Assembly (NCBI RefSeq): GCF_027943945.1
Contig: NZ_AP027141.1
Span: 2,232,001-2,296,000 of the forward strand
Origin: Microbacterium terricola
GTDB taxonomy: Bacteria; Actinomycetota; Actinomycetes; Actinomycetales; Microbacteriaceae
Length of the DNA: 64,000 bases
Direction: 5' to 3'
The notes under the pieces were generated by a model. The model did not search any database. It saw nothing but the letters and a program-made list of their open reading frames with translations, and was not told where the DNA came from. Both the position numbers and the translations under genes were made by a program. This document shows positions 41,395 to 50,419 of the stretch, in pieces; within the stretch, counting starts at the first letter, position 1, and every line of letters starts with the position of its first letter.

Positions 41395-43119
41395 ATGGCG
41401 ACGAGCGAGACGACCGCGGCGTCGCCCACCGCCGATGCGGCCGCTCCCCCGCGCATGAGCGGCAGACCGGTCGACCCCCGCCTGGTGCGGTACGCCGCCG
41501 CATCCCGCTGGTTCTTCCTCGCGATCGGGGCGATCGCGGTCGCGCAGACGGCGACGGTGGTGGCCTTCGCGTGGCTCCTCACCCGCGCGATCACCGGCGC
41601 GATCGACGGGATGCCGGTGCCCGAGCTGACCGCGACCCTCGGCTGGCTCGCGCTGGCCGTGGCCGTGCGCGCGACCCTGCTGTGGGCGCGCGAGGAGGTC
41701 GCCGCCCGCGCCGCCGCCCGCGTCGAGCTGCAGCTGCGCGCGGGGCTGGTCGAGGCGATCGACCAGCTCGGACCGGAGTGGCTCGCGACCCAGAACTCCG
41801 CCAAGATCGCGGTCACCGCAGGACGCGGGCTCGACGCGCTCGACGCGTACTTCGGCCGGTACCTTCCGCAGCTGGTGCAGACGGTCGTCGCGACGCCGGT
41901 CATCCTCGCGGTGATGTGGTGGCAGGACTGGATCTCGGGACTCACCGTGCTGCTCACGCTGCCGCTGATCCCGCTGTTCATGGTGCTGATCGGCCTGGCC
42001 ACCCGCACCGTCCAGCACCGGCAGTGGCGCAGCCTGCAGCGGCTCGCCGCCCGCTTCGCCGACACCGTGCAGGGGCTCGCGACGCTCAAGGTCTTCGGAC
42101 GGCAGCACCGCGCCGCCGACTCGATCGAGCGGGTCACCGACACCTACCGCGCCGAGACCATGCGGGTGCTCAGGGTCTCGTTCCTGTCCGGGTTCGCCCT
42201 GGAGTTCCTCGCGTCGATCTCGGTGGCCATCGTCGCGGTGTCGATCGGATTCCGGCTCATCGACGGCTCGCTGATCCTCGCCGTCGGGCTGTTCGTGCTG
42301 CTCCTCGCACCCGAGGCGTACCTGCCGCTGCGGCAGGTGGGCGTGCAGTTCCACGCGGCCGCGGAGGGCGTCGCCGCCACCGACGACGTGTTCGCGGTGC
42401 TCGATGCCGCGCGGGCCGCAGACCCGGCTCCGGCCGGCGACGCGGTACCTGCAGGAACGACCGGCACGGAGGACGGGATGCTGCGGCTCGACGGCGTGCG
42501 CGTGCACCGCGGTGACCGGGCGCTGCCCCCGGTGTCGCTCGTGGCCGCGCCGGGCACGGTGACCCTCATCGAAGGGCCGAGCGGCGCCGGCAAGTCGAGC
42601 CTGTTCGCGGCCCTGCGCGGAGCCGCCCGCTTCGAGGGGACCGCGCACTGGGACGGCCGCGACCTGCGCGGGACCCCGCCGTCGGCCTGGCTGGCCTGGG
42701 CCGGTCAGCAGCCGGGGCTCATCGCCGGCACGATCGCCGAGAACGTGGCACTGGGCGATGGCGTCGACGGCGGGACCCCGGACGGCGACCTGGTCGTGCG
42801 CTCGCTGGAGCTCGCGTGTGCGGGCGATCTCGACGCGGGCATGGTGCTCGGGGTCCAGGGGGCGGGGCTCTCCGGCGGGCAGGCCCAGCGGGTCGCCGTC
42901 GCGCGCGCGATCCACCGGCACCTGCGCGGCCGCGCGCCGGTGATCGCCCTCGACGAGCCGAGCTCCGCGCTCGATGCCGACACCGAGGCGCGCCTGTGGG
43001 GCTCGCTGCGGGTCCTGGCGGACGACGGCGCCGCAGTGCTGCTCATCTCCCACCGCACCACCGCGCGGTCGATCGCCGATCGCGTCGTCCCGCTCGCCGC
43101 CCGCGAGGTGCACGCGTGA
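41395..43119 (+). CDS. cydD: Thiol reductant ABC exporter subunit CydD
   Basis: The 574-residue protein fuses a six-helix membrane domain to an ATPase domain with GPSGAGKSS (Walker A, about 394), LSGGQAQRVA signature and VIALDEPSSALD Walker B. The LATLKVFGRQ segment after helix 4 is typical of CydD. With CydC it exports glutathione/cysteine-type thiols or heme-related reductant needed to assemble bd oxidase. GGAAGGA precedes the ATG. Confidence 0.92.
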   Translation: MATSETTAASPTADAAAPPRMSGRPVDPRLVRYAAASRWFFLAIGAIAVAQTATVVAFAWLLTRAITGAIDGMPVPELTATLGWLALAVAVRATLLWAREEVAARAAARVELQLRAGLVEAIDQLGPEWLATQNSAKIAVTAGRGLDALDAYFGRYLPQLVQTVVATPVILAVMWWQDWISGLTVLLTLPLIPLFMVLIGLATRTVQHRQWRSLQRLAARFADTVQGLATLKVFGRQHRAADSIERVTDTYRAETMRVLRVSFLSGFALEFLASISVAIVAVSIGFRLIDGSLILAVGLFVLLLAPEAYLPLRQVGVQFHAAAEGVAATDDVFAVLDAARAADPAPAGDAVPAGTTGTEDGMLRLDGVRVHRGDRALPPVSLVAAPGTVTLIEGPSGAGKSSLFAALRGAARFEGTAHWDGRDLRGTPPSAWLAWAGQQPGLIAGTIAENVALGDGVDGGTPDGDLVVRSLELACAGDLDAGMVLGVQGAGLSGGQAQRVAVARAIHRHLRGRAPVIALDEPSSALDADTEARLWGSLRVLADDGAAVLLISHRTTARSIADRVVPLAAREVHA

Positions 43120-44834
43120 GCCGGCCGGTCGCGACCGTCCCGCGCACCGGGGCCGCCCCCGCGGCACCGGTCACCGCTCGTGGGGTCCTCGCCGACGCGA
43201 TGCCGCCGCTGCGCCGATTCTGGCCGGGCGCCGCATCCGGATTCCTGTCCGAGGCGTCCGCCGTCGCCCTGCTCGCCGTGAGCGCCTGGCTGATCGTTCG
43301 CGCGAGCGAGCAGCCGCCGGTGCTGTACCTGTCCGCCGCGGTCGTCGGGGTGCGCCTGTTCGCGCTGACTCGCGCCGCGTTCCGCTACCTCGAGCGCCTG
43401 GCCGGCCACGATGCGGCCCTCCGCCAGCTCGCCACCACCCGCACCGACATGGTCCGCCGTCTCGTGCCGCTCGCGCCCGACGGGCTCGGCCGCAGCGGCC
43501 GCGGGTCGGTCCTCGCCGCCCTCGTCGACGACGTCGACGACCTGCAGAACCTGCCGCTGCGGGTGGTGCAGCCGCTCGTCGCGTCCGCGGCCGTCGCGCT
43601 CGGCGCCGTCGTGCTGGTGGCCTGCGTGGCGTGGCAGGCCGCGCTCACGCTCCTCTGCTGCCTCATCGCGGCGGCCGCCGTCGCGACGCTGTGGGGATGG
43701 GCCTCGGGCGCCCGCGCCGAGCGCGACGTGGCGCCGCTGCGCGGACGGCTCGCCGGCGCCCTCGTCGACCACCTCGGCAGTCTCGACGTGCTGCTCGCGT
43801 ATGGCGCGGAGGAGCAGAGCCGCGCCCGTATCCGCGCCGTCGACGCCGAGCTGCGCGCAGCGACCGTGCGGCGCGCGGGCGCCCAGGCCGGCACGGCCGC
43901 CCTCGTCTCGCTCCTGGCCGGGGTCGCCTCGATCGCCGCGGTGCTGGTCAGTGCGCCTCAGCTCGCGGCCGGCTCGCTGACCGGGCCGGGCCTCGCCGTC
44001 GTGGTGCTCGTGCCGATGGCCGTGTTCGAGGTGTTCGCATCGGTGCCGCTCGCCGCGTCCGCGTGGCGGCAGGTGCATGCCTCGGCCGCACGCATCGCCG
44101 ACGCGCTGCCCGCGACGCTGCCCGACGGCCTCGTCGACGAAGGCGCCGCGACGGCGACCGGCCTGCCGCCGGCACTCGGCGACGGCCTGCGCCTCTCCGG
44201 GGTGAGCGCACGGTGGCCGGGAACGGCGCGACCCGCCCTCCACGACCTCGACCTCGCCGTTCGGCCCGGCGAGCGTCTGCTCGTGGTCGGGTCGAGCGGG
44301 GCGGGGAAGACCACGCTGGCGCACGTGCTCGTCCGCTTCCTCGAGGTCTCCGGGACGTACACCGTCGGCGGAGTCCCGACGTCCGCCCTGCACCCCGATG
44401 ACGTGCGCGCGACCGTCGGGCTGTGCGAGCAGCATCCGATGCTCTTCGACGAGGACATCCGCCAGAACCTCCTGTTCGCCCAGGACACCGCCACCGACGC
44501 GGAGCTCGAGGCCGCCCTCGCCCGCGTGGGGCTCGGCGAGTGGCTGCGCGAGCGGGGAGGTCTCGACGCCCGCGTCGGCGAGCGCGGCGCGCTCGTGTCG
44601 GGCGGCCAGGCGCAGCGCATCGCGCTGGCGCGGGCGCTGCTGCGCGGGTTCCCGGTGCTCGTGCTCGACGAGCCGACCGCCGGCGTCGACCCGGATGCGT
44701 CGGAGACGCTGCTGACCGATCTGCTCGGCGCTGTCGGCGACGACCAGGCCGTCGTCCTCATCTCGCACGTCGCGGTCCCACCGAGGCTGATCGATCGCGT
44801 GGTCCGCCTGGAGGCCGGTCGCGTCGTGGCGTGA
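43116..44834 (+). CDS. cydC: Thiol reductant ABC exporter subunit CydC
   Basis: The 572-residue partner starts at GTG 43116, overlapping the cydD stop (GTGA). It has a six-helix domain (ALLAVSAWLIVRASEQPP; RLFALTRAAFRYLERLAGHD) and an ATPase domain with GSSGAGKTT, VSGGQAQRIA and VLVLDEPTAGVD. Together with CydD it forms the heterodimeric exporter required for cytochrome bd maturation. It is the last gene of the cyd operon. Confidence 0.92.
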   Translation: MSRPVATVPRTGAAPAAPVTARGVLADAMPPLRRFWPGAASGFLSEASAVALLAVSAWLIVRASEQPPVLYLSAAVVGVRLFALTRAAFRYLERLAGHDAALRQLATTRTDMVRRLVPLAPDGLGRSGRGSVLAALVDDVDDLQNLPLRVVQPLVASAAVALGAVVLVACVAWQAALTLLCCLIAAAAVATLWGWASGARAERDVAPLRGRLAGALVDHLGSLDVLLAYGAEEQSRARIRAVDAELRAATVRRAGAQAGTAALVSLLAGVASIAAVLVSAPQLAAGSLTGPGLAVVVLVPMAVFEVFASVPLAASAWRQVHASAARIADALPATLPDGLVDEGAATATGLPPALGDGLRLSGVSARWPGTARPALHDLDLAVRPGERLLVVGSSGAGKTTLAHVLVRFLEVSGTYTVGGVPTSALHPDDVRATVGLCEQHPMLFDEDIRQNLLFAQDTATDAELEAALARVGLGEWLRERGGLDARVGERGALVSGGQAQRIALARALLRGFPVLVLDEPTAGVDPDASETLLTDLLGAVGDDQAVVLISHVAVPPRLIDRVVRLEAGRVVA

Positions 44835-44856
44835 GCCGGGCCTCCCCCTGCCCCCC

Positions 44857-44870
44857 TGTCGCGAGACAAG
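44857..44870 (+). repeat. TGTCGCGAGACAAG site, copy 1
   Basis: A 14-base element whose inverted copy, with one mismatch, lies 72 bp downstream. It begins 23 bases after the cydC stop. The TGTC...GACA symmetry suggests a protein binding site. The spacer from 44835 to 45047 holds no gene. Confidence 0.45.
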
Positions 44871-44928
44871 GCGATGACGCGGCCCGAGGATCGTTCCGGG
44901 GCGAATGGTCCTCCCGCGACCACATCTC

Positions 44929-44942
44929 CTTATCTCGCGACA
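44929..44942 (-). repeat. TGTCGCGAGATAAG site, copy 2 (inverted)
   Basis: On the minus strand this reads TGTCGCGAGATAAG, differing from copy 1 at one base. It lies about 105 bases upstream of the membrane-anchored HTH gene, and a TATATC hexamer follows at 44985-44990. Confidence 0.45.
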
Positions 44943-45047
44943 CCCCGGGCGGGCGTTGCGCCGAGCCATCCGACGGCGCGGTGCTATATCTGAGGTGGAC
45001 ACATGGACTGGGGACATGTGCCGACCGCAGCGTTCCGAGGGAGGGCG

Positions 45048-45455
45048 ATGTCGGCGACCGACACGACCACGGCCACCACGACGGACTCCGTCGCGCAGTT
45101 CGCGGCGGATCTGCGCAGGCTCCGACTCGACGGCGGCAACCCGACGCTCGCACGGCTGCAGAGCGAGACGGGCATCTCGCGCACGGTCCTCTCGGACGCC
45201 TTCTCCGGCAAGCAGGTGCCGTCAGCCCGCACCGTCGACGGGATCGTGCGGGCCTGCGGACAGGATGCTGCGCCCTGGCTCGACCGCCGGGATGCTCTCC
45301 CCCGCCGCCGCGCCGAGGCGGCGCCGACGCCCCCCACTCCGATCGCCGCGCCCTCGATGCCGCGCAGCACGGCCGTCCGGCTGGCTGTGGGGACCTTCGC
45401 GATCGGCGTCCTGGCCGGCGTCGCGGCGACGCTGCTGGTGGCGATCCCACTCTGA
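45048..45455 (+). CDS. Membrane-anchored XRE-type helix-turn-helix protein
   Basis: The ATG follows GAGGGAGGG (45037-45045) and gives 135 residues; ATG 45003 behind GAGGTGG is an alternative. Residues about 15-70 form a lambda-repressor-like domain (FAADLRRLRLDGGNPTLARL, ETGISRTVLSDAFSGKQVPS, VDGIVRACG). A Pro/Ala linker and one membrane helix (about 112-133) follow, ending at the C-terminus. It could be a membrane-tethered DNA-binding protein or a domain used for protein contacts. No effector domain is present. Confidence 0.7.
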   Translation: MSATDTTTATTTDSVAQFAADLRRLRLDGGNPTLARLQSETGISRTVLSDAFSGKQVPSARTVDGIVRACGQDAAPWLDRRDALPRRRAEAAPTPPTPIAAPSMPRSTAVRLAVGTFAIGVLAGVAATLLVAIPL

Positions 45456-45481
45456 CACGGTGAGTCCCGCCGCGAGCCGGG

Positions 45482-47023
45482 TCAGGCGGTGTCGGCCTCC
45501 GCAGCGGCGGTGATGCGCGACGCCATGCCGCTGAAGATGAGCCCGTGGAACGGCAGCACCGCCAGCCAGTACAGCCGGCCGCTCAGGCCACGCGGGAAGA
45601 ACACCGCGCGCTGGCGGTAGCGGGAGCCGGCCGCAGCGCCCTCGACCCTCATCTCGAGCCACGCGGAACCCGGCACCCTCATCTCGGCGCGCAGCCGCAG
45701 CAGCGCGCCGGGCTCGATCGCCTCGACCCGCCAGAAGTCGAGCGCGTCGCCCTGGCTGAGCCGCGCGCGGCTGCGCCGGCCCCGCGCGAGCCCCACGCCG
45801 CCCACGAGCCGGTCCGCCCATCCCCGCACAGCCCACAGCACCGGCGACGAGTACCAGCCGTTCGCGCCGCCGATGCCCTCGACCACGCGCCAGAGCGCCT
45901 CGGGTGAGGCGCTCGTCTCCGCAGAGCGCGCGTCGGTGAAGACGGTCTGCCCCGCCCAGTCCGGGTCGCTCGGCAGGGGGTCGCTGGGCAGGCCGGTCAT
46001 CTCCGCGTCGCGCCAGCTGGTCTCGATCGCGTCCTCCTTCTCGCGCCCGAGGGCGAGCTCGACCGCGCGCCGGTAGGGCGTGAGCCCCTCCTCCGGACGT
46101 GGGATGAGCGCGTCGACGGCGCGATCCTTGACCACGCACTCGTGCTGCAGCGACTCGACGAGCGGCCGGGCGATCGCGCGAGGGATCGGGGTCACCAGGT
46201 TCACCCAGTGCGAGGCGAGCCGCGGCGTCAGCACGGGCAGCGCGGCGATCGCCCGCTGCCGCAGCCCTGCGACGACGGCGTAGCCGTTCATCATCTGCCC
46301 GTACCGCAGCACATCGGGGCCGCCGATGTCGACGGCGGTGTTCACGTCGTCATCGACCCGCGCCGCACCGAGCAGGTAGTGCAGCACATCGCGCACCGCG
46401 ATGGGCTGGATGCGGTTGCGCACCCACCGCGGCGCCGGCATGTACGGCAGCACGTCGGTCAGGTGACGGACCATCTCGAACGACGCGGAGCCCGATCCGA
46501 TCACGACACCGGCCTGCAGGACCAGCGCGGGGACGGGCGCGTCGAGCAGGATCCGCCCGACCTCGACCCGCGAGCGCAGGTGCGGGGACAGCTCGACGCC
46601 GTCCGGGTGCAGACCGCCGAGATACACGATGCGGCGGACGGATGCTGCGGCCGCCGCATCGGCGACCGTCCGTGCGACCTCGCGGTCGAGGTCTTCGAAT
46701 CCGCGGCCCGCCGCCATCGAGTGGATGAGGTGGTACACCACGTCGACATCAGCGGTGGCCTCCGCGACGGCCGCGACGTCCGAGGCGTCACCCTCGACGA
46801 CCTCGACGTCGGCCCCCCAGGCGAACCGGCGCACCCGCTCCGCGTCCCGGGCCAGCACGCGCACACGGTAGCCGGCGGCGAGGAGCCGCGGCACGAGCCG
46901 CCCTCCGATGTAGCCGGTCGCGCCGAGCACCAGCGCGCGGGGTGCCGATCCGTCCGCACGAGGACGCGCCCGCAGGGCGGGTTCGCGGCCGGTCGGGGAC
47001 GTCAGGTCGGGGTCTGGACTCAT
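45482..47023 (-). CDS. NAD(P)-binding SDR (atypical) fused to DUF2867
   Basis: The 513-residue protein has an N-terminal extended Rossmann domain (GATGYIGGRLVPRLLAAGYRVRV, read at about 33-55; VVYHLIHSM; IVYLGGLHPDGVELSPHLRSR) like NmrA/YwnB-type epimerase relatives. The C-terminal DUF2867 domain (about 345-510) contains WYSSPVLWAVRGWADRLVGGVGL and a final FHGLIFSGMA. Such fusions are common in actinobacteria; the reaction is unknown, possibly lipid- or quinone-related. The ATG follows TAGCGT by six bases. Confidence 0.8.
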   Translation of the reverse strand: MSPDPDLTSPTGREPALRARPRADGSAPRALVLGATGYIGGRLVPRLLAAGYRVRVLARDAERVRRFAWGADVEVVEGDASDVAAVAEATADVDVVYHLIHSMAAGRGFEDLDREVARTVADAAAAASVRRIVYLGGLHPDGVELSPHLRSRVEVGRILLDAPVPALVLQAGVVIGSGSASFEMVRHLTDVLPYMPAPRWVRNRIQPIAVRDVLHYLLGAARVDDDVNTAVDIGGPDVLRYGQMMNGYAVVAGLRQRAIAALPVLTPRLASHWVNLVTPIPRAIARPLVESLQHECVVKDRAVDALIPRPEEGLTPYRRAVELALGREKEDAIETSWRDAEMTGLPSDPLPSDPDWAGQTVFTDARSAETSASPEALWRVVEGIGGANGWYSSPVLWAVRGWADRLVGGVGLARGRRSRARLSQGDALDFWRVEAIEPGALLRLRAEMRVPGSAWLEMRVEGAAAGSRYRQRAVFFPRGLSGRLYWLAVLPFHGLIFSGMASRITAAAEADTA

Positions 47024-47029
47024 CCGGCA

Positions 47030-47035
47030 ACGCTA
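47030..47035 (-). promoter_or_regulatory. Leaderless-type -10 (TAGCGT) of the SDR-DUF2867 gene
   Basis: TAGCGT on the minus strand, TGCCGG, then the ATG at 47023. Confidence 0.5.
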
Positions 47036-47052
47036 CGTCCGACCGCGCCGGC

Positions 47053-47664
47053 TCAGGAGGGGGTTGACTCCAGCCGCATCGCGAATGCCCGCACCCCGTC
47101 GTGGGCGGGGATCTCGTCGAATCCGATCCGCTCGTAGAAGGCCCCCGCGCCCGCATTGGCCGCATCGGCGACCAGATGCAGACCGCGCACCCCCGCCGCG
47201 CTCAGGGCAGCGGCGTAGGTGTCGATGAGCCGTCGCCCGAGCCCCTGGCCCTGCGCCTCCGGAAGCAGGTCGATGTGCAGATGGGCCGGGTACTCGGCCG
47301 AGAACGGCTCTGCCCCCGGTCTGCGCCCGTACGCGTAGATGAGGATGCCGTCCTGACGTGAGCGCTCCGCCTGCGGGGCGGGCCACCGGTCGGCGAACTG
47401 CGGCCACCACTCGCCGGCGAACCACTCCTCGAACGCGTCGGTGTCCGGGGCGCCGACGAGGTAGCCGACCAGCCTGCCGTCATCGCCCTCGACGACCCAC
47501 GCCCACTCCGGGTGGCGCGCGACGTACGGCAGCACGAAGATCTCCGCCCAGAGATCGTCATCGGCGAGGACCCCTGTCGCGTCCGCACCCGCATCCGCTG
47601 TCCGCAGGCAGATCTCGGCGAGGGCGGGCTCGTCACCGCGACGGAAGGGGCGGATGCTGCTCAT
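47053..47664 (-). CDS. GNAT family N-acetyltransferase (mycothiol-synthase-like architecture not evident)
   Basis: The 203-residue protein has the GNAT core: MSSIRPFRRGDEPALAEICLRTAD, AWVVEGDDGRLVGYLVG, HLHIDLLPEAQGQGLGRRLID (acetyl-CoA loop QGQGLG) and VADANAGAGAFYERIGFDE. A variable insert (FEEWFAGEWWPQFADRWPAP) resembles a subgroup related to eukaryotic NAGK-like acetyltransferases. The start overlaps the modC stop (ATGA), so it is co-transcribed with the molybdate transporter. Substrate unknown. Confidence 0.82.
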   Translation of the reverse strand: MSSIRPFRRGDEPALAEICLRTADAGADATGVLADDDLWAEIFVLPYVARHPEWAWVVEGDDGRLVGYLVGAPDTDAFEEWFAGEWWPQFADRWPAPQAERSRQDGILIYAYGRRPGAEPFSAEYPAHLHIDLLPEAQGQGLGRRLIDTYAAALSAAGVRGLHLVADAANAGAGAFYERIGFDEIPAHDGVRAFAMRLESTPS

Positions 47665-48803
47665 CCGGCGATTCTAGGACGCGCGCGCACCGGGGCGGAT
47701 GCCGCGACGAGGCGCACGTCCGACGGCCGCACGGTCAGCCGCACCGGGTCGCCGGGGGCCAGGCGCAGATCGGCGGCCCGCTCCGTGGGCAGGTCGACCG
47801 CGACGGCCGGCTCGGCGGTGTGCACCCGCACGCCGGCGGGCGTCTGCTCGAGCCGGACGACGCGCGCCAGCCAGGCGTTGGGCGTGACCTCCTCCGCGCG
47901 GGCGAGCCGGAGCGCGCCCGTCCAGGACAGCTCGGGCGGGCGCTCGAGGCCGATGGCGCCCGGGCGGATCAGTACGGTGAGCGCTTCGCCGTCGGCGACG
48001 CGGGCCGCCGCGCGGGCGGCGAGCACCACCTCCGGCGCGGACCCGCCCCGCCAGGTGCCGCCCTGCGCCGTCCCGACGACCCGGTTCACTCCGGCGGCCA
48101 CGGCGACGAAGCGCGTGGCGGGAGCGGCCAGCACATCGCGCACCGCCCCTTCCTGGGTGATCGCGCCGTTCTCGAGGACGAGGAGCCGGCTCGCCAGCGC
48201 GACGGCGTCGACCGCGTCGTGGGTGACGACGAGCGCGGTGGTGTGCGCAGCGGCGAGCTGATGGTGCAGGAGCGTGCGGATGTCGCCCGCCGTCTCCGGG
48301 TCGAGCGAGGTGAGCGGCTCATCCAGGAGCACGAGCCGCGGGCGGGCGGCGAGCGCCCGCGCGAGCGCGACGCGCTGCTGCTGCCCTCCGGACAGCTGCG
48401 CGGGCCGGAGGTGGCCGCGTCCGTCCAGACCCACGTGCCAGAGCCACTCGTCGGCCTCCGTGCGCGCGGCGGCAGCGGCCGTCCCCGCGGCCCGAGGACC
48501 GAAGGCGACGTTCTCGCGGGCGGTCATGTGCGGGAACAGCCGCGGGTCCTGGCCGAGCAGCACCACACCGCGCCGCGACGGCGTCACGTGGCGGCGGCGG
48601 GTGGCCACCTCGACCCCGTCGATCGCGATGCGCCCTCGATCGATGCGCGTGAGGCCGGCGATCGCGGAGAGGAGCGTCGACTTGCCCGCCCCGCTCGGGC
48701 CCATCACCGCGACGATCTCGCCCGGAGCGGCCGTGAGCGTCACGTCGAGCGCGAACCCGTCGCGCCGGGTGACGACGACGTGCGCGTCGACCGCGGCGCT
48801 CAC
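47661..48803 (-). CDS. modC: Molybdate ABC transporter ATP-binding protein
   Basis: The 380-residue ATPase starts at GTG 48803, overlapping the modB stop (GTGA). It has GPSGAGKST (Walker A, about 35-43), the QDPRLFPHMTARENVAFG Q-loop region, LSGGQQQRVALARALA and LLLDEPLTSLD. The last 120 residues form a TOBE/Mop-like regulatory domain (VLIRPGAIGLE; VRLTVRPSDVRLV). With ModB and ModA it imports molybdate for the Mo-cofactor genes nearby. Confidence 0.9.
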   Translation of the reverse strand: MSAAVDAHVVVTRRDGFALDVTLTAAPGEIVAVMGPSGAGKSTLLSAIAGLTRIDRGRIAIDGVEVATRRRHVTPSRRGVVLLGQDPRLFPHMTARENVAFGPRAAGTAAAAARTEADEWLWHVGLDGRGHLRPAQLSGGQQQRVALARALAARPRLVLLDEPLTSLDPETAGDIRTLLHHQLAAAHTTALVVTHDAVDAVALASRLLVLENGAITQEGAVRDVLAAPATRFVAVAAGVNRVVGTAQGGTWRGGSAPEVVLAARAAARVADGEALTVLIRPGAIGLERPPELSWTGALRLARAEEVTPNAWLARVVRLEQTPAGVRVHTAEPAVAVDLPTERAADLRLAPGDPVRLTVRPSDVRLVAASAPVRARPRIAG

Positions 48804-49618
48804 CGGGTCGCCCCCACCGCGGCGGTCGGACGCCACGCGCGCACCAGCACCAGCACGGCGACTGCGGTGACCAGGAGCAGCAGGGCGAGCGCCACCGCCG
48901 TGCCCTGGGACACACCTGCCCCGTTGAACGCGCTGTAGATGGCGAGCGGCATCGTCTGGGTGGTGCCGGGGGCGTTCCCGGCGAACAGGGCGGTCGCGCC
49001 GAACTCGCCGATCGCCCGGGCGAAGCAGAGCACCACGCCGGCGACCAGCCCCGGGGTCGCGAGCGGCAGCGTCACGCGCACGAGCGTGGTCCATCGTCCG
49101 GCGCCGAGCGCCGCCGCAGCCTGCTCGAAGCCGACGCCGGTCGTGCGCAGCGCGCCCTCGAGGGCGAGCACCAGGAACGGCAGGGCCACGAAGATCTGCG
49201 CCAGCACCACGGCCGTGGTGGTGAACGGGATGCGGATGCCCGCAGGCTCCAGCAGGGCGCCGAGCCAGCCGTTGCGCCCGAGCAGGAACAGCAGGGCCAC
49301 GCCGCCGACCATCGGCGGGAGCACGAGGGGCACGGTGACCACGGCGCGCAGCAGCGCGGCCGGTCCCGGCGCCGCGCGCGCGATCACCAGGGCGAGCGGG
49401 ACGCCGAGCAGGACGCACAGGAGGGTCGCGACTGCGGCGGTGCCGAGCGAGAGCCAGAGCGCTGCGAGGGCCTCCGGCGAGGTGATGTCGCTCCACAGGG
49501 TCGACCAGTCGACCCGGCCGACCAGCGCCGCGAGGGGCAGCACCAGCAGGGCGAGGGCGAGCAGCGCGGGCAGCAGCAGGATCTGCGGCACGAACCCTTG
49601 CGCTGCTCTCGCCCGCAT
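48800..49618 (-). CDS. modB: Molybdate ABC transporter permease
   Basis: The 272-residue permease has six membrane helices and the EAA-type ATPase-contact loop (EQAAAALGAGRWTTLVRVTLPLATPGLV), preceded by VLPPMVGGVALLFLLGRNG, typical of ModB/CysT proteins. The ATG shares one base with the modA stop (TGATG), and the stop overlaps modC. Confidence 0.92.
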   Translation of the reverse strand: MRARAAQGFVPQILLLPALLALALLVLPLAALVGRVDWSTLWSDITSPEALAALWLSLGTAAVATLLCVLLGVPLALVIARAAPGPAALLRAVVTVPLVLPPMVGGVALLFLLGRNGWLGALLEPAGIRIPFTTTAVVLAQIFVALPFLVLALEGALRTTGVGFEQAAAALGAGRWTTLVRVTLPLATPGLVAGVVLCFARAIGEFGATALFAGNAPGTTQTMPLAIYSAFNGAGVSQGTAVALALLLLVTAVAVLVLVRAWRPTAAVGATR

Positions 49619-50418
49619 CAGGGTGCGCCGAACCCGAAGTCCGCGAGGATCTCCTGCCCCTCGGCGCCGACGACGAACGCGGTGAACGCGGCGGCGGCGG
49701 CGGGATTCGGTGCCGCGGTGAGCGAGGCGATCGGGTACCGGTTGACCACCTGGTCCGCCCCCTCCGGCGCGAACGAGAACACGTCGTCACGCCCGCGCAC
49801 GTCGGTGACGTACACCAGGCCCGCGTCGGCTTCGTCGGCCGCGATCTTGGTCAGGACCGCGGTCACGTTCTGCTCGCGGCTGACCGGCGTCACGTCGACG
49901 TCCGCCTGGGCGAGGAGGGCGGCGGAGGCTGCCCCGCACGGGACCTCCTCCGCGCACAGCACGACGCTCACCGCCGGGTCGGCCAGATCGGCGAGCTCCT
50001 GCACCTCGGCGGGGTTGCCGGCAGGGGTGGCGACCACCAGCGTGTTCGTGGCGAACAGCTGTCCGGATCCGGCGAGTCCCGCATCGACGACCTTGGTCAG
50101 GTTGGCCTCGTCCGCGGAGGCGAACACGTCGACGGGAGCGCCCTCGATGATCTGGGTCGCCAACGTGCTCGAGCCGTCGTACACGATGGGCAGGATATCG
50201 ACCTCCGGGTTCTCCTGCTCGAATCGCGACGAGATCTCGTCGAACGCGGCCTTCAGGCTCGCTGCGGCGTAGACGGTGAGGTCCCCGGACACGTCGGCGG
50301 ACGCCGACGGCTCGGCGGCGGGGCTGGTTCCGTCGGTGCCGGCCGCGCCGGTGGCGCAGCCGGTGAGGAGCAGGGATGCGGCTGCCACCGCGGCGACGAC
50401 GATGCGGGTGGTGCGCAC
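49618..50418 (-). CDS. modA: Molybdate-binding lipoprotein
   Basis: The 266-residue protein has a lipobox LLTGC (Cys21). The ModA pattern follows: LTVYAAASLKAAFDEIS (about 47-63), YDGSSTLATQIIEGAPVDVFASAD, TLVVATPAGNP and ADAGLVYVTDV. Ser and Ala-Ser residues in the AAASL and GSS loops would bind the oxyanion. It starts at GTG 50418, one base after the HTH-Mop gene. Confidence 0.93.
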   Translation of the reverse strand: MRTTRIVVAAVAAASLLLTGCATGAAGTDGTSPAAEPSASADVSGDLTVYAAASLKAAFDEISSRFEQENPEVDILPIVYDGSSTLATQIIEGAPVDVFASADEANLTKVVDAGLAGSGQLFATNTLVVATPAGNPAEVQELADLADPAVSVVLCAEEVPCGAASAALLAQADVDVTPVSREQNVTAVLTKIAADEADAGLVYVTDVRGRDDVFSFAPEGADQVVNRYPIASLTAAPNPAAAAAFTAFVVGAEGQEILADFGFGAP

Positions 50419-50419
50419 G

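Noticed and set aside
39065..43167. Long minus-strand open frames opposite cydABD.
   Set aside because: These are antisense shadows in high-GC DNA; the plus strand encodes clear cyd proteins with all ligands and ATPase motifs.
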